A stretch of 64,000 nucleotides of DNA, from positions 115,598-179,597 of the forward strand of contig JAJFFY010000056.1 of assembly GCA_021776415.1 (NCBI GenBank). The letters are read 5' to 3'. Origin of the DNA: Hyphococcus sp. GTDB taxonomy: Bacteria > Pseudomonadota > Alphaproteobacteria > Caulobacterales > Parvularculaceae. Position numbers and translations under genes: made by a program. The notes below the pieces were generated by a model. It was not told the DNA's origin, did no database searches, and was given only the letters and a program-made list of their open reading frames with translations. Below, in pieces: positions 1 through 12,646 of this stretch (within the stretch, counting starts at the first letter, position 1; every line of letters starts with the position of its first letter).

Positions 1-10
1 TCAAAATAAG

Positions 11-577
11 ATGAAAACTGATATGACCGTCATTAGAACCAAACGCTTCACCTTGCGCCCGATAGAAAAGGCCGACGCACCGCGCTTTGCAGTCCTGTGC
101 AACAACCGAGAAATCGCCCGCCATACCGCGCGCATTCCTCATCCCTACACCCGCCAGGATGCTGAGCTTTTTGTCGATCAACTGATGGCGGCGAGGATCA
201 AAGGAGACGAGCACGCTTTTGCCGTCTGCCGTGACAGTGAAATCATCGCCTGCGCCGGCGCGCTTCAGACCGGAGAGCACATCTGGGAGATAGGCTATTG
301 GGTCGGAGCCGATTATCGCGGTGACGGCGTCGCCAGCGAAATCGCGGATGCGATTGCCCAGTTTGCAATTAGCGAGATGGCCGCGGCAAGCGTAACCGCA
401 GGATATTTCATCGATAACCCGGTTTCTGGGCGGGTACTCGAGAAAATCGGGTTTCACAATACTGGCGAGACGGTGATGATCACATCGCTCGGTCGCGAAC
501 AACCCGTGTCATCGTACAGGCTGGAGCTTGATGTCGCGGATTTTTCCGGCTCGCGCGATGTTGTGATCGAAACTTAG
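11..577 (+). CDS. GNAT-family N-acetyltransferase (RimJ/RimL type)
   Basis: A 188-residue acetyltransferase that would move an acetyl group from acetyl-CoA to an amine; the substrate is unknown. The N-terminus (RTKRFTLRPIEKADA) is the usual start of the RimJ/RimL branch, which modifies N-termini of ribosomal proteins, spermidine or antibiotics. The acetyl-CoA pyrophosphate loop is visible at about residues 103-108 (RGDGVA), after the strand with EIGYWVG, and the C-terminal half has the RVLEKIGF segment common to the family. Length is normal. It lies alone at the window edge, so its upstream context is not visible. Family assignment is firm, substrate assignment is not possible. Confidence 0.9.
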   Translation: MKTDMTVIRTKRFTLRPIEKADAPRFAVLCNNREIARHTARIPHPYTRQDAELFVDQLMAARIKGDEHAFAVCRDSEIIACAGALQTGEHIWEIGYWVGADYRGDGVASEIADAIAQFAISEMAAASVTAGYFIDNPVSGRVLEKIGFHNTGETVMITSLGREQPVSSYRLELDVADFSGSRDVVIET

Positions 578-678
578 GACACAAGCTCACGGCGCCAGAT
601 GCCCCCCGCGCATTGCGCGCGTCTCCGCCGCGCCGTAGCTTGACTGTGCTTCACATGGACACAACAAAGGCCACTCCC

Positions 679-1761
679 ATGACCACGATTTCCGAATTTC
701 AGGTCCGCAAAGACAAACTCGACGAGACCCGCCTCATTGAACGACCGGCGCCTGCGCTCCAGAACGGCGAAGTTCTCGCCAAGGTCGATCGTTTCGCCTT
801 TACGGCAAATAACGTCACCTATGGCGTCGTTGGCGAACGCATTGGCTATTGGAAGTTTTTCCCTGTCGAGGATGAATGCTGGGGCGTCATCCCGGTCTGG
901 GGGTTTGCAGACATTGTCGCGTCCAGGCATCCCGACATTGCCGTAGGCGAGCGGCTTTACGGCTACTGGCCGATGGCGAGCCATCTCGTCATGGCGCCGG
1001 GGAAAATCAAGCACGAACGCATCGCCGACGCCGCGCCGCACCGCGCCGATTTGCCGCCGGTCTATAATAACTATCAACGGGTGAACAACGAGCCGGGCTA
1101 TGGCGGCAAGATGGACGACGACCGGATGGTCTTGTTTCCACTCTATGCAACGTCCTTTTGCCTCTATGATTTCTTAAAAGACAATGACTGGTTCGGCGCG
1201 AACCAGCTCATCATTCCGAGCGCGTCAAGCAAAACTGCGATCGGGACGGCCTATGCGATCAAAGGCGATGACGCGCCGCCATCGCTCGTCGGCCTCACAT
1301 CCCCGCGCAACAGGCAAGCCGTCGAGGCGCTCGCGCTATATGATACCGTCCTTACCTATGACGACCTCGAACAAGTCGATGCCGACCGGCCCGCCGTAAT
1401 TGTCGACATGTCCGGCAATGGCGATGTCCTGGGCCGTCTACACAAGCATCTCGGCGACAATATGAGATACACGTCCAATGTCGGCCTTACCCATTTTGAC
1501 GCCAATGAGATGGGCCCCGATTTCATCCGGGAACGGAGCGCCATGTTTTTCGCCCCCGGCCACATCCAGAAGCGCACGCAAGACTGGGGCCTCGGTGAAT
1601 TTGAAAAACGCGCGGCGGCGTTCTGGCATGAAGCCGCGCTGAAAAGCCGGGACTGGCTGACAATCCGCAAGGAAACAGGCTGCGACGCGGTAACACGCGC
1701 CTATGAAAATGTCCTCAACGGCAAGACGCCCGCGGATAGCGCTTGGGTGGTTGGATTTTAA
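679..1761 (+). CDS. DUF2855 family protein
   Basis: A 360-residue protein resembling the DUF2855 family, which has a degenerate medium-chain dehydrogenase-like fold and no assigned reaction. The start (MTTISEFQVRKDKL) was taken at the ATG at 679 because AAAGG lies about nine bases upstream; an in-frame ATG at 655 lacks a ribosome site. The central region (LIIPSASSKTAIGTAY, about 180-195) is where a nucleotide-binding motif would sit, followed by GLTSPRN and VDMSGNGDVL. No zinc ligands typical of alcohol dehydrogenases are evident. It is monocistronic and faces an unrelated gene on the other strand. Family recognised from overall sequence; function unknown. Confidence 0.82.
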   Translation: MTTISEFQVRKDKLDETRLIERPAPALQNGEVLAKVDRFAFTANNVTYGVVGERIGYWKFFPVEDECWGVIPVWGFADIVASRHPDIAVGERLYGYWPMASHLVMAPGKIKHERIADAAPHRADLPPVYNNYQRVNNEPGYGGKMDDDRMVLFPLYATSFCLYDFLKDNDWFGANQLIIPSASSKTAIGTAYAIKGDDAPPSLVGLTSPRNRQAVEALALYDTVLTYDDLEQVDADRPAVIVDMSGNGDVLGRLHKHLGDNMRYTSNVGLTHFDANEMGPDFIRERSAMFFAPGHIQKRTQDWGLGEFEKRAAAFWHEAALKSRDWLTIRKETGCDAVTRAYENVLNGKTPADSAWVVGF

Positions 1762-1793
1762 GCCGTTAGAAGAAAACTACCTGATATGAAAAT

Positions 1794-2267
1794 TCATCGG
1801 ACGTTATCTAAATCAATATATTCATCCGATTTCATTATTATAGCTTCCCGCGCACCACATTTTTCAGCAAGTAGTTTTTTTGCTTCAGCGTCACTGACGC
1901 CGAGGTCGTTTTCCATCTCGCACATAGAATGAAATATCACCAGAGGCGAAAACATTTTCCGAGGCAGCTCACTTGTCAGCGTAAATAGCGCATGATTGAT
2001 GATTGCGACCGCACCATCTACATCGGCTATTACGCAATCGTTCTTATAAAATGGACTCACCGTAACAATATTTTGTAACCCGTCCAATGGCTGCGAAGCC
2101 GCACCGACCGCACGTATAATCTTTTCCTCACCATCATTTTCATATGAGAGCAACGGCAAGTCATCGAAAAACTGTAACGAATTTAATTCTGTAACCTTAA
2201 TACGATCCGGCCAGACTTGAACGTAAAACACGTAAGACTGTCGCTTCAAAAATTGCTGGAACATCAA
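1794..2267 (-). CDS. hypothetical protein, possible MreB-like actin-fold fragment
   Basis: A 157-residue protein with no signal peptide or membrane segment and a base composition clearly more AT-rich than its neighbours. I do not recognise a named family. By eye the layout resembles the N-terminal subdomain of MreB-type actins: an opening strand YVQVWPDRIKV, then PLLSYENDGEEKIIRAVGAA (compare MreB, where a strand is followed by a VGxxA turn), then PLVIFHSMCE followed by SDAEAKKLLAEKCGAREAIIM, which recalls MreB's TEVERRAL...GAREVYL. The nucleotide-binding phosphate-1 loop (DLGTAN in MreB) is absent and the chain stops where subdomain II would begin, so it cannot be a working MreB. Its stop side faces the DUF2855 stop. 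The resemblance is inference, not an established match. Confidence 0.55.
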   Translation of the reverse strand: MMFQQFLKRQSYVFYVQVWPDRIKVTELNSLQFFDDLPLLSYENDGEEKIIRAVGAASQPLDGLQNIVTVSPFYKNDCVIADVDGAVAIINHALFTLTSELPRKMFSPLVIFHSMCEMENDLGVSDAEAKKLLAEKCGAREAIIMKSDEYIDLDNVR

Positions 2268-2278
2268 TTGCGCCGAAA

Positions 2279-2821
2279 CTAAAACGGATTGAGTGTGTAA
2301 CCCTTGCCCTGCAACACCGCATGCGCCGTCATTGCCGAAAGCGCCATTTTGACGCCGGGCAGAAGATCATCATTGGCAATACCATTATAAGCCGCGCTTT
2401 GGCCGCAAACGATGATCTCAACATCGGCGTCGATGAGGGCTGCGATCAGCGCCGCATTGGCGTTCTCACTACCTATAGATTCGCTGTAATAGCCTGCGTT
2501 CGTAACGTCTTTCGTGGCGCCGCCATGAACGACGACCGCGAGATTTAAATTTTCTACCGGCACGCCTGCGCGTGCATGCATGTTCATAAACCGTGCGGCC
2601 GCAACTAGCGTCCGGTTTAACTCGCCTTCCTTGGCCTTGGCGCTGACATCGTAGCTGACTTGGAAACGGGCGTCGTCGGGGATGGTAAAATCTGCCTCAA
2701 CTGCAATGGCTGGACCGAAATTTTCAATCACCGGCCCCGGTTCAAAAGCTGAGCGCTCCGCCAGGACCTGCGGCGTGACGAGGGATAAGGCGGCGATAAC
2801 GGCAATCAATCTCGATTTCAT
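2279..2821 (-). CDS. exported DsrE/DsrF-like protein
   Basis: A 180-residue protein with a clear Sec signal peptide (MKSRLIAVIAALSLVTPQVLA, cleavage near residue 21) followed by a DsrE-like alpha/beta domain. The C-terminal half (IIVCGQSAAYNGIANDDLLPGV) keeps the single cysteine found in the periplasmic DsrE branch near residue 138; DsrE-family proteins handle sulfur or act as small accessory proteins. It is 11 bases upstream of the preceding minus-strand unknown gene and could be co-transcribed with it. The divergent crotonase gene starts about 95 bases away on the plus strand. Family is fairly secure; the physiological role is unknown. Confidence 0.82.
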   Translation of the reverse strand: MKSRLIAVIAALSLVTPQVLAERSAFEPGPVIENFGPAIAVEADFTIPDDARFQVSYDVSAKAKEGELNRTLVAAARFMNMHARAGVPVENLNLAVVVHGGATKDVTNAGYYSESIGSENANAALIAALIDADVEIIVCGQSAAYNGIANDDLLPGVKMALSAMTAHAVLQGKGYTLNPF

Positions 2822-2915
2822 CGGAATTTCCTTCGTAACTTTTGCGCGCGGGCTGCAAACCGCACTTCGCCTTGCCGCCAGATACGCCTATAATGACCTC
2901 AAGGAGCATACACCG

Positions 2916-3677
2916 ATGTCATACCAATTTATCAAGACCAAAAGCGTCAATGGCGTTACCACAATCATGCTTGACCGACCGGACGCGCTCAACGCCTTTA
3001 CCCCAGCGCTGCTGAAGGAGTTGATCGCGGCGGTAGACGCAGCGAGTGAGGACAAGACCTGCAGCTGCATCGTGCTTGAGGGCGCGGGCCGCGCTTTTTC
3101 CGCTGGGGTAGACTTAAAACTCTTACAATCAGCGACTTTTGAGGCCGGCAAGGTCGATAATATTTTCGGCGACACCGCGTTTGCAGCAGCGGACGCCTTG
3201 CGTCTGTCGCCGCTCCCGGTGATCGCCAAGGTGCACGGCTTTTGTTTCACCGGCGCACTTGAGCTTGCGCTGCATTGCGATTTTATTCTGACGACAACGG
3301 ATACAAAATTTGGCGACACCCATGCCGAATGGGGCCTTCGCCCAAGCTGGGGGATGAGCCAGAACCTCGCCCGCGCTGTGGGTGTGCGCCGAGCGCGCGA
3401 GCTTTCCTTCACCGCCGCCCCCTTCACCGGTGAGGATGCCGTGCGCTGGGGACTTGCCAATGCTGCATTCGCCGACAAGGAAACGCTTGACCGGGAGACG
3501 CAAGCCCGCGCCGAAGCGATTGCCTCTAACAGTCGCGGCGCCGTATGTGCGTATAAGGACCTATATCGCCTCCATGAAGAAAGTCGGCCACTTGAAGATG
3601 CGCTCGGCGAGGAAGTGGCGCGCGATTATCCGAAGATCACCGACACGCAAGATCGCTTGAAAGGATTTGGACGGTGA
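2916..3677 (+). CDS. enoyl-CoA hydratase/isomerase (crotonase) family
   Basis: A 253-residue crotonase-fold protein. The start at 2916 is supported by AAGGAG at 2901-2906; a longer open frame upstream overlaps the promoter of the divergent gene and is not used. Family marks: the oxyanion-hole segment AFSAGVDLKLL at about 60-70 and the second one CFTGALELALHCDF at about 112-125, which supplies one acidic residue. The segment that carries the second catalytic glutamate in classical hydratases (FGxPE) reads FGDTHAEWGLRPSWG, so the exact reaction (hydratase, isomerase or hydrolase) is uncertain. Its stop codon overlaps the next gene's GTG start, implying translational coupling with the DsbA-family protein. 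Confidence 0.88.
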   Translation: MSYQFIKTKSVNGVTTIMLDRPDALNAFTPALLKELIAAVDAASEDKTCSCIVLEGAGRAFSAGVDLKLLQSATFEAGKVDNIFGDTAFAAADALRLSPLPVIAKVHGFCFTGALELALHCDFILTTTDTKFGDTHAEWGLRPSWGMSQNLARAVGVRRARELSFTAAPFTGEDAVRWGLANAAFADKETLDRETQARAEAIASNSRGAVCAYKDLYRLHEESRPLEDALGEEVARDYPKITDTQDRLKGFGR

Positions 3678-4351
3678 GCTCTACAGAAACGAAAATTCGC
3701 CCGCGCCTTCTGGTTGATATCGTGTCCGATCCGGTTTGCCCCTGGTGTTATGTCGGCCTGAAAGCGTTTCAGCGTGCGCACGACCGGATTAGTGATGACT
3801 TTCAGGTGCTGCCTCGTATTCGCGCCTATCAACTTAACCCCGACACGCCAATGGAGGGCGTTGATCGCGAGGCGTATTACGCGAAAAAATTTCCCGACAA
3901 GGCTCAGCGCGAACAAATGGTGCTGTCGCTGAAGGCCGCCGCCGCTGGCGCCGGTTTCATATTCGATCCTCTGGTTCCAAAACATCTGCCCAACACGCGA
4001 AAAGCCCACCAACTTATCCGCCTTGCGCATTTCGACGGCGCACAAGAACGCCTTGCGGAAAAACTCTACAGTGCTTTTTGGGATGACGGCGCCGATATTG
4101 GCGATGAGGAAATCCTGGTCGCCATTGCCGAGGCCGCAGGACTTGATCCGGATAATGCAAAGGCCGACTTCGCCAACCCGAAAAACGCCAATGAAGTTCT
4201 CGCTGAAGCGGCCGCCTTTCGCCAGGCAGGCGTGAGCGGTGTGCCGACCTATATTGTCAACGAACGCACTGGCTTTTCCGGCGCTATGCCCCCCGCCCGC
4301 CTGGCCGAGGCCTTAAAACAAGCCGCCGCCAAGACGCCTGGCGCCGGATGA
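3674..4351 (+). CDS. DsbA family oxidoreductase (FrnE/2-hydroxychromene-2-carboxylate isomerase-like)
   Basis: A 225-residue cytoplasmic thioredoxin-fold protein of the FrnE branch of the DsbA family. The active-site motif CPWC is at about residues 19-22 (SDPVCPWCYVGL), followed by a helical insert and the cis-proline region GVSGVPTYIV near the C-terminus. No signal peptide is present, in keeping with FrnE-like proteins that act as cytoplasmic disulfide oxidoreductases or, in relatives, glutathione-dependent isomerases. The GTG start at 3674 overlaps the upstream crotonase stop (GTGA), so the two are a coupled pair. Family certain, physiological substrate unknown. Confidence 0.9.
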   Translation: MSSTETKIRPRLLVDIVSDPVCPWCYVGLKAFQRAHDRISDDFQVLPRIRAYQLNPDTPMEGVDREAYYAKKFPDKAQREQMVLSLKAAAAGAGFIFDPLVPKHLPNTRKAHQLIRLAHFDGAQERLAEKLYSAFWDDGADIGDEEILVAIAEAAGLDPDNAKADFANPKNANEVLAEAAAFRQAGVSGVPTYIVNERTGFSGAMPPARLAEALKQAAAKTPGAG

Positions 4352-4394
4352 GGCCATTAGGAAAATAAAAAACATCACGCGCTATAACCGGCCG

Positions 4395-5282
4395 ATGATG
4401 CGAATATTAATTGTCCTTATTTTCGCGATATCCGCATGCGCGCCATCGGATTCATCGGCCAGCTCAGCCGCCGTCAATGTACAAGACATAAAACGCGCCA
4501 TTGCAAACGCGCGTGACGGCGACATCGTGACGATAGCGGCGGGGCGTTATGATATCGGTGAAATAAAGATCCGCCATAATCTGACCATTATAGGTGCGGG
4601 CGACGTTGTGTTGTATTCATCAAGTCCGGTTGAAAAAGGCCTTCTTAATTCAATGCCCGGCGTTTCCCTGCGCGTTGAAAATATCACATTCAAGGACGCC
4701 CGCTCGCTAGATCGCAATGGCGCCGGCATCCGCCATGACGGAGAGCACCTGACCGTTATCGGCAGCAGCTTTGTCGATAATGAGAACGGTATCCTTTCCA
4801 CCGGCGCAGCCACCGGACGGATCTCCATTCACGGCTCGAGTTTCATCAATAACGGTTATGGCGATGGTTACTCGCACGGCATATACGTCGCCAGCGGCGC
4901 ATCGTTTGAGGTTTTCGCAACAAAATTTTCAGGCACCCGGATCGGCCATCACATAAAGTCGCTGGCTGAGCGAACAGATATCCGGCTTTGCATCCTTGAT
5001 GATGCGAATGGGCGCTCAAGCTACGCCGTTGATGTCTCAAAAGGCGGCAATGTCACAATCCGCAATAACACGATCATACAGGCGGCCGACGGCGATAACG
5101 CGACGATTATCAACTATGACCTTAGCCGCGGCGGCAAAGCGACCGGCTTAATGGTCGTCAACAATCACATCATCAACCGCCACCCAAACGGCGTGTTGCT
5201 GCGTAATGCTACGCCAATAACGCCGGAACTGAGCGGTAATGAAATTATCAATGAGGACAGCGGCAAACTCTCAGCGCCTTGA
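4395..5282 (+). CDS. right-handed beta-helix lipoprotein
   Basis: A 295-residue predicted lipoprotein: hydrophobic leader MMRILIVLIFAI followed by the lipobox ISAC (cysteine at residue 15). The mature part has the repeated short-strand pattern of a right-handed parallel beta-helix (NosD/pectate-lyase-like): GDIVTIAAGRY, NLTIIGAGDV, HLTVIGSSFVDN, RISIHGSSFINN, NVTIRNNTII, GLMVVNNHIIN. Proteins of this shape bind or cleave polysaccharides, but no catalytic residues can be assigned here. It stands alone between the crotonase/DsbA pair and convergent hemC. Start could be either of two adjacent ATGs (4395, 4398). Confidence 0.82.
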   Translation: MMRILIVLIFAISACAPSDSSASSAAVNVQDIKRAIANARDGDIVTIAAGRYDIGEIKIRHNLTIIGAGDVVLYSSSPVEKGLLNSMPGVSLRVENITFKDARSLDRNGAGIRHDGEHLTVIGSSFVDNENGILSTGAATGRISIHGSSFINNGYGDGYSHGIYVASGASFEVFATKFSGTRIGHHIKSLAERTDIRLCILDDANGRSSYAVDVSKGGNVTIRNNTIIQAADGDNATIINYDLSRGGKATGLMVVNNHIINRHPNGVLLRNATPITPELSGNEIINEDSGKLSAP

Positions 5283-5305
5283 ATTCAACACGCAGCGCAC
5301 ACGCG

Positions 5306-6274
5306 TCAACAAAGGCGTGATGCTTCAATAATCATTCCGGCGCCCCTACCCAGCAGATCCAGCCCAGCGGCGCGGCCAAGCTCACGCGGGCGATCCGCCT
5401 CGCCTTCGCCCAGATACTCAATAATATCCTGGCCGTCTTCGCTGATCACCGCCGCACGTATACTCAGCCGACCTTCATTAATTTCAGCAAGCGCTGCAAT
5501 CGGCGCATTGCAATGTCCGTTCAGCACCCAGAGCAATTCCCGCTCTGCCCAGGCAACGCAGCGTGCATCAGCATCGTCGATCAGGGCAAGCTGCTCGCGA
5601 GTCTTCCAGTCGTCGCAGCGGCACTCAACGGCCACAATGCCCTGCCCCACGGCGCAAAGCATTTCATCCGATGAAAACACATGCGCAATCCGGCCGGCAA
5701 AGCCAACGCGCTCCAGGCCGCATTTGGCCATCACCAACGCATCAGCCGGGCCAACTTCGCCGCCTTCCGGCAGTTTTTGCATTGCCCGCTCGTCAAGCTT
5801 TCTGATGCGAGTATCTGCTGCACCGCGATAGTGAATGATTTCCGCCTGCGGATAGAGCCGGCGGAGATAGGCCGCCCGGCGCACCGAATTGGTGCCAATT
5901 TTCATGCCCGCCGCTTTTATGCGCAGAAAACTATCACGCTTATGATCCTCACGCAGAACCAAGGCATCCTCAAATGGCTCGCGCTTGAGATAGGCGGCGA
6001 TGACCAGCCCGGGCGCCTCTTCATCGCCAGGCATGTCTTTCAATGAGTGCATCGCCGCGTCGAGCGAGCCGTCGCGCATTGCTTCGCGGATTTCACCGAC
6101 AAATGCCCCGCCCTTGCCGCCATGCCGTGCAAGCTTGGATACCTGATCGCGATCTCCGCGCGGCGCAAAGCGCGCAATTTCAGCCTCGAGACCTGCGCGC
6201 GCCGCACTCAACTTCGCCGCCACATCGCGCGTCTGCGCCAACGCCATAGCGCTTGATCTTGTTCCAATGCGCAT
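5306..6274 (-). CDS. hemC: hydroxymethylbilane synthase (porphobilinogen deaminase)
   Basis: Joins four porphobilinogen molecules into hydroxymethylbilane, an early cytosolic step of heme and cobalamin biosynthesis. The start at 6274 ([18 protein letters not shown]) matches the family N-terminus; upstream extension runs towards tRNA-Arg and is unlikely. Typical segments follow: [21 protein letters not shown] (about 79-85), [10 protein letters not shown], and the dipyrromethane-cofactor cysteine in NGHCNAPIA at about residue 255. At 322 residues the length is normal. It ends convergently 24 bases from the beta-helix lipoprotein gene, with no obvious terminator hairpin between them. Confidence 0.97.
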   Translation of the reverse strand: MRIGTRSSAMALAQTRDVAAKLSAARAGLEAEIARFAPRGDRDQVSKLARHGGKGGAFVGEIREAMRDGSLDAAMHSLKDMPGDEEAPGLVIAAYLKREPFEDALVLREDHKRDSFLRIKAAGMKIGTNSVRRAAYLRRLYPQAEIIHYRGAADTRIRKLDERAMQKLPEGGEVGPADALVMAKCGLERVGFAGRIAHVFSSDEMLCAVGQGIVAVECRCDDWKTREQLALIDDADARCVAWAERELLWVLNGHCNAPIAALAEINEGRLSIRAAVISEDGQDIIEYLGEGEADRPRELGRAAGLDLLGRGAGMIIEASRLC

Positions 6275-6377
6275 AAACGATACCCACTCCAAGCCGCGTG
6301 TCGCCACAGCAAAGCCGTGATAGCCGATCCCGCCAAAAAGAAAAGCCACCCGGCAGATCGCGGCACAAGACAAGAAA

Positions 6378-6454
6378 TGGCGGTCCCGACAGGATTCGAA
6401 CCTGTGACCTCACGCTTCGGAGGCGTGCGCTCTATCCAGCTGAGCTACGGGACC
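6378..6454 (-). tRNA. tRNA-Arg (anticodon CCG)
   Basis: Read on the minus strand this 77-base segment folds as a complete cloverleaf: acceptor stem GGTCCCG/CGGGACC, D-arm AGCTCAGCTGGATAGAGC, anticodon stem CACGC/GCGTG around loop CTCCGAA (anticodon CCG, decoding CGG), T-arm with GGTTCGAATCC, discriminator G and an encoded 3' CCA. It lies upstream of hemC on the same strand. Confidence 0.97.
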
Positions 6455-6834
6455 GGGACTTTTGACTGCCTTTTCGCGGCGGTTATTACCTTGCCAGCCA
6501 AAATCTTCAAGCAAATTCCCCAATATTCAGAAAGGAATATCCTCCTACCTGCCTCCTGCGACATGCAGGCATTACGGTGGTGGTTCCACCCGCTGACCTC
6601 GCCGCCAGGCAGACCTTCGACATGGCCAAGCTTGGAGCTCTCAGGAAAGCTTCTTTCGTTACAACTTTGTCACCGTATGTATATATCCATCTTACGCCAC
6701 AATTTCCGCCCACAGTTCCAGCTACTGCACCTGCTCCATAGCGTCTTGCAGAATTGGACAAGATTCGCCGCGATGTGATAAATATGCACCGCCATAGTGA
6801 CCTCAGCTTAACTCGAACCGCCTCAAGGAAGCCC
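6455..6834. other. gene-free stretch between tRNA-Arg and the TraB/GumN gene
   Basis: About 380 bases, AT-richer than the surroundings. A minus-strand frame (6507-6878) is open but overlaps the start of the plus-strand TraB/GumN gene and shows no recognisable domain, so I do not call it. The stretch must contain the promoter of tRNA-Arg on one side and that of the TraB/GumN gene on the other (AAGGAAG ribosome site at 6825-6831). No repeat or terminator was identified. Confidence 0.4.
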
Positions 6835-7887
6835 ATGCTCAATCCGATACTCCGTATAAGAGCGAATATAGCCGCCATGGCTGTGTTCGCTGTCAGTCTC
6901 AGCTTTCATATTCAGCCAGCAACTGCGCAACTGGAAAACATTGCACAAAATGTTGAGTTAACCGAACAATCACCAACCCAGGCATCACCGGCAATGTGGC
7001 GCATTGCGGATGCGGATTCTGAATTCATCCTTTTAGGAACATTTCATTTCCTTCCGCCCAAGCTGCAATGGCGCGGCGCAGCGTTCAATGACGCATTTCG
7101 GCGCGCCGATTTGATATATTTCGAAGTAGAGGCCGATGCGCCGAGCGCACAGACGACGACGGTGCGTATAATGATGACCCAGGGGTTTAATCCGCCAGGC
7201 ACAACGCTATCGGACATGCTTGATGCTGATGATGTTGTGAAGTTGCAAGAAATTTCCAAGTCGCTGAAGTTGCCTTTCGCAGCGATCAATCCGATGCGCC
7301 CGTGGCAAGCATTTTTAACGCTGAGCGTGCGGCTTATCGTCGAACAGGGATTTGACCCGGGATCCGGGGTCGATAGCGTTCTCCTTGCCGAGGCCCGCAC
7401 GCTCGGTAAGGATGTTCGGTTTTTTGAAACACTTGAACAGCAGCTGGAACTCTTTACCGGCCTTGAGCCGGAAACCGAAAAAGCGCTTCTAGTCATGACA
7501 ATCAACGATTGGGACGAAGAAGTTGCGGCCTTTGACAGACTTTTTACCGCCTGGCGCATGGGTGATGCTGATTTTATTAACGAGGTGATGAACACCTCCA
7601 TGCACAAAAAAGTCCCGGAGGTGTTCCAGCGCCTGATCGTTGAGCGCAACAAAGCCTGGGCGGCTGAGATTGCCGCCGTCATGAAAGATGGAAGCGGCAA
7701 TGCTTTCATCGCCGTCGGCGCGGGGCACTTAGTCGGCGATGATTATTCCGTGCCAGCACTTTTGGAGACTTACGGCTTTGAAGTCAGCCGATACGGCCTG
7801 AACGAGGCCGCGCCAGCGGCAAACGACAACGCAGCGTCGGAGGACGATGAAGTCGGCGCACTCTTAAAAGCAATGGAAGACCGTTGA
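6835..7887 (+). CDS. TraB/GumN family protein
   Basis: A 350-residue exported protein. The ATG at 6835 has AAGGAAG just upstream and gives a good signal peptide (cleavage near PATAQ at about 26-30). The family hallmarks of TraB/GumN (Tiki-like metalloprotease fold) are present: LLGTFHFLPP near residue 38 and the C-terminal AVGAGHLVGDDYSVPALL near residue 300, the two conserved GxxH segments that bracket the domain. Members act in the envelope; some eukaryotic relatives are metal-dependent proteases, but activity of bacterial ones is mostly untested. It converges on gyrB with only five bases between stop codons. Confidence 0.88.
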   Translation: MLNPILRIRANIAAMAVFAVSLSFHIQPATAQLENIAQNVELTEQSPTQASPAMWRIADADSEFILLGTFHFLPPKLQWRGAAFNDAFRRADLIYFEVEADAPSAQTTTVRIMMTQGFNPPGTTLSDMLDADDVVKLQEISKSLKLPFAAINPMRPWQAFLTLSVRLIVEQGFDPGSGVDSVLLAEARTLGKDVRFFETLEQQLELFTGLEPETEKALLVMTINDWDEEVAAFDRLFTAWRMGDADFINEVMNTSMHKKVPEVFQRLIVERNKAWAAEIAAVMKDGSGNAFIAVGAGHLVGDDYSVPALLETYGFEVSRYGLNEAAPAANDNAASEDDEVGALLKAMEDR

Positions 7888-7892
7888 GCCGT

Positions 7893-11512
<3,620 letters not shown>

Positions 11513-11527
11513 ACCAAAACCCTCAAT

Positions 11528-12646
11528 CTAAACTCTAAGGGGCATCAAAACGTAGAGCGCGCGCGTATCTTCATCATCAACGATCACCGTCGGCGATGAC
11601 GGATCGGCAAGCCGGAAGGTCGCCGTCTCACCTTCAACTTGCTGGGCGACATCGAGAAGGTAGCGAGCGTTAAATCCGATTTCGATGGCGTCACCGCCAT
11701 AATCGACCGAAAGCTCCTCCAGCGCTGAGCCCGCCTCCGGATTATTGACGGTTAGGCGAAGATTATCCGCCTCCAGCGCCAGCTTAACCGAACGCGTGCG
11801 GTCTGATGATACCGTGGAAACACGGTCAACGGCCTGCGCGAAATCTTTGGTCTCCACATGGAGCACATTTTTATTATCTTTTGGAATGACCCGCTCATAA
11901 TCCGGGAAAGAGCCGTCAATCAGCTTTGAGGTGAGGCGGCCTGGGCCGAAGCCGAAACGGATTTTCGCAGGCGAGACCGCAATCTCGACATTTTCATCAG
12001 CGTCTTCCAACAAACGCGATAGCTCGGCAATTGCTTTACGGGGCACAATCACGCCAGGCATCGAAGCGGCGCCGTCCGGCAAGGGCGCATCAAGGCGCGC
12101 CAGCCGGTGTCCGTCGGTCGCCGCCGCACGCAACAACGGCACATCGCCATCCGTATAGGCGTGAAAATAGACGCCATTTAAATAGTAACGCGTCTCCTCC
12201 TGAGACATGGCGAACCGGGTTTTGTGAAGTAGCCGGCCGAGATCCGCCGTTGGAATCGAAAACCTTGTGTCGAGATCGTCGGTGGTGAGGCTGGGAAAAT
12301 CATCCGCCGGCAAAACCGCAAGCGCAAACTGCGAGCGCCCCGCAGAAACCTGAAGCCGGCCCTCTTCCCCGGAGAGCTCGAGGCGCACCTGCGCGCCATC
12401 CGGCAGCCGTTTAACGATCTCAAACAACGTCAACGCGGAAACCGTTGTCGCCCCGGCGTCAGCAACGTCGGCAGGCGCATCTTCCGACACTTCGATATCG
12501 AGATCCGTAGCGGTTAATGTCAGCGCCCCGCCGTCCGCCTGAAGCAGAACATTGGACAAAATTGGAATAGTGTTCCGGCGCTCGACAACACTCTGCACAT
12601 GGCCGAGCGCCTTTGCCAGGGCGGACCGTTCAATCGTAACTTTCAT
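11528..12646 (-). CDS. dnaN: DNA polymerase III subunit beta (sliding clamp)
   Basis: Ring-shaped processivity clamp of the replicative polymerase, made of three repeated clamp domains per monomer; 372 residues is the family norm. Visible marks are the N-terminal MKVTIERSALAKALGHVQSVVERRNTIPILSNVLL opening (quoted in part: VVERRNTIPILSN), the mid-protein EETRYYLNGVYFH, the IDGSFPDYERVIP segment that shapes the hydrophobic protein-binding pocket, and the C-terminal YVLMPLRV. It follows dnaA after a 214-base gap and precedes recF by 15 bases. The start is unambiguous. Confidence 0.98.
   Translation of the reverse strand: MKVTIERSALAKALGHVQSVVERRNTIPILSNVLLQADGGALTLTATDLDIEVSEDAPADVADAGATTVSALTLFEIVKRLPDGAQVRLELSGEEGRLQVSAGRSQFALAVLPADDFPSLTTDDLDTRFSIPTADLGRLLHKTRFAMSQEETRYYLNGVYFHAYTDGDVPLLRAAATDGHRLARLDAPLPDGAASMPGVIVPRKAIAELSRLLEDADENVEIAVSPAKIRFGFGPGRLTSKLIDGSFPDYERVIPKDNKNVLHVETKDFAQAVDRVSTVSSDRTRSVKLALEADNLRLTVNNPEAGSALEELSVDYGGDAIEIGFNARYLLDVAQQVEGETATFRLADPSSPTVIVDDEDTRALYVLMPLRV

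Noticed and set aside
6317..6778. Plus-strand open frame containing [15 protein letters not shown]
   Set aside because: It is the antisense of tRNA-Arg (6378-6454); this translation is a well-known artefact of the T-arm and anticodon arm.
6507..6878. Minus-strand 123-codon frame with a glycine-rich stretch ([12 protein letters not shown])
   Set aside because: It overlaps the start of the TraB/GumN gene, has no ribosome site and matches no domain; coding is not supported.
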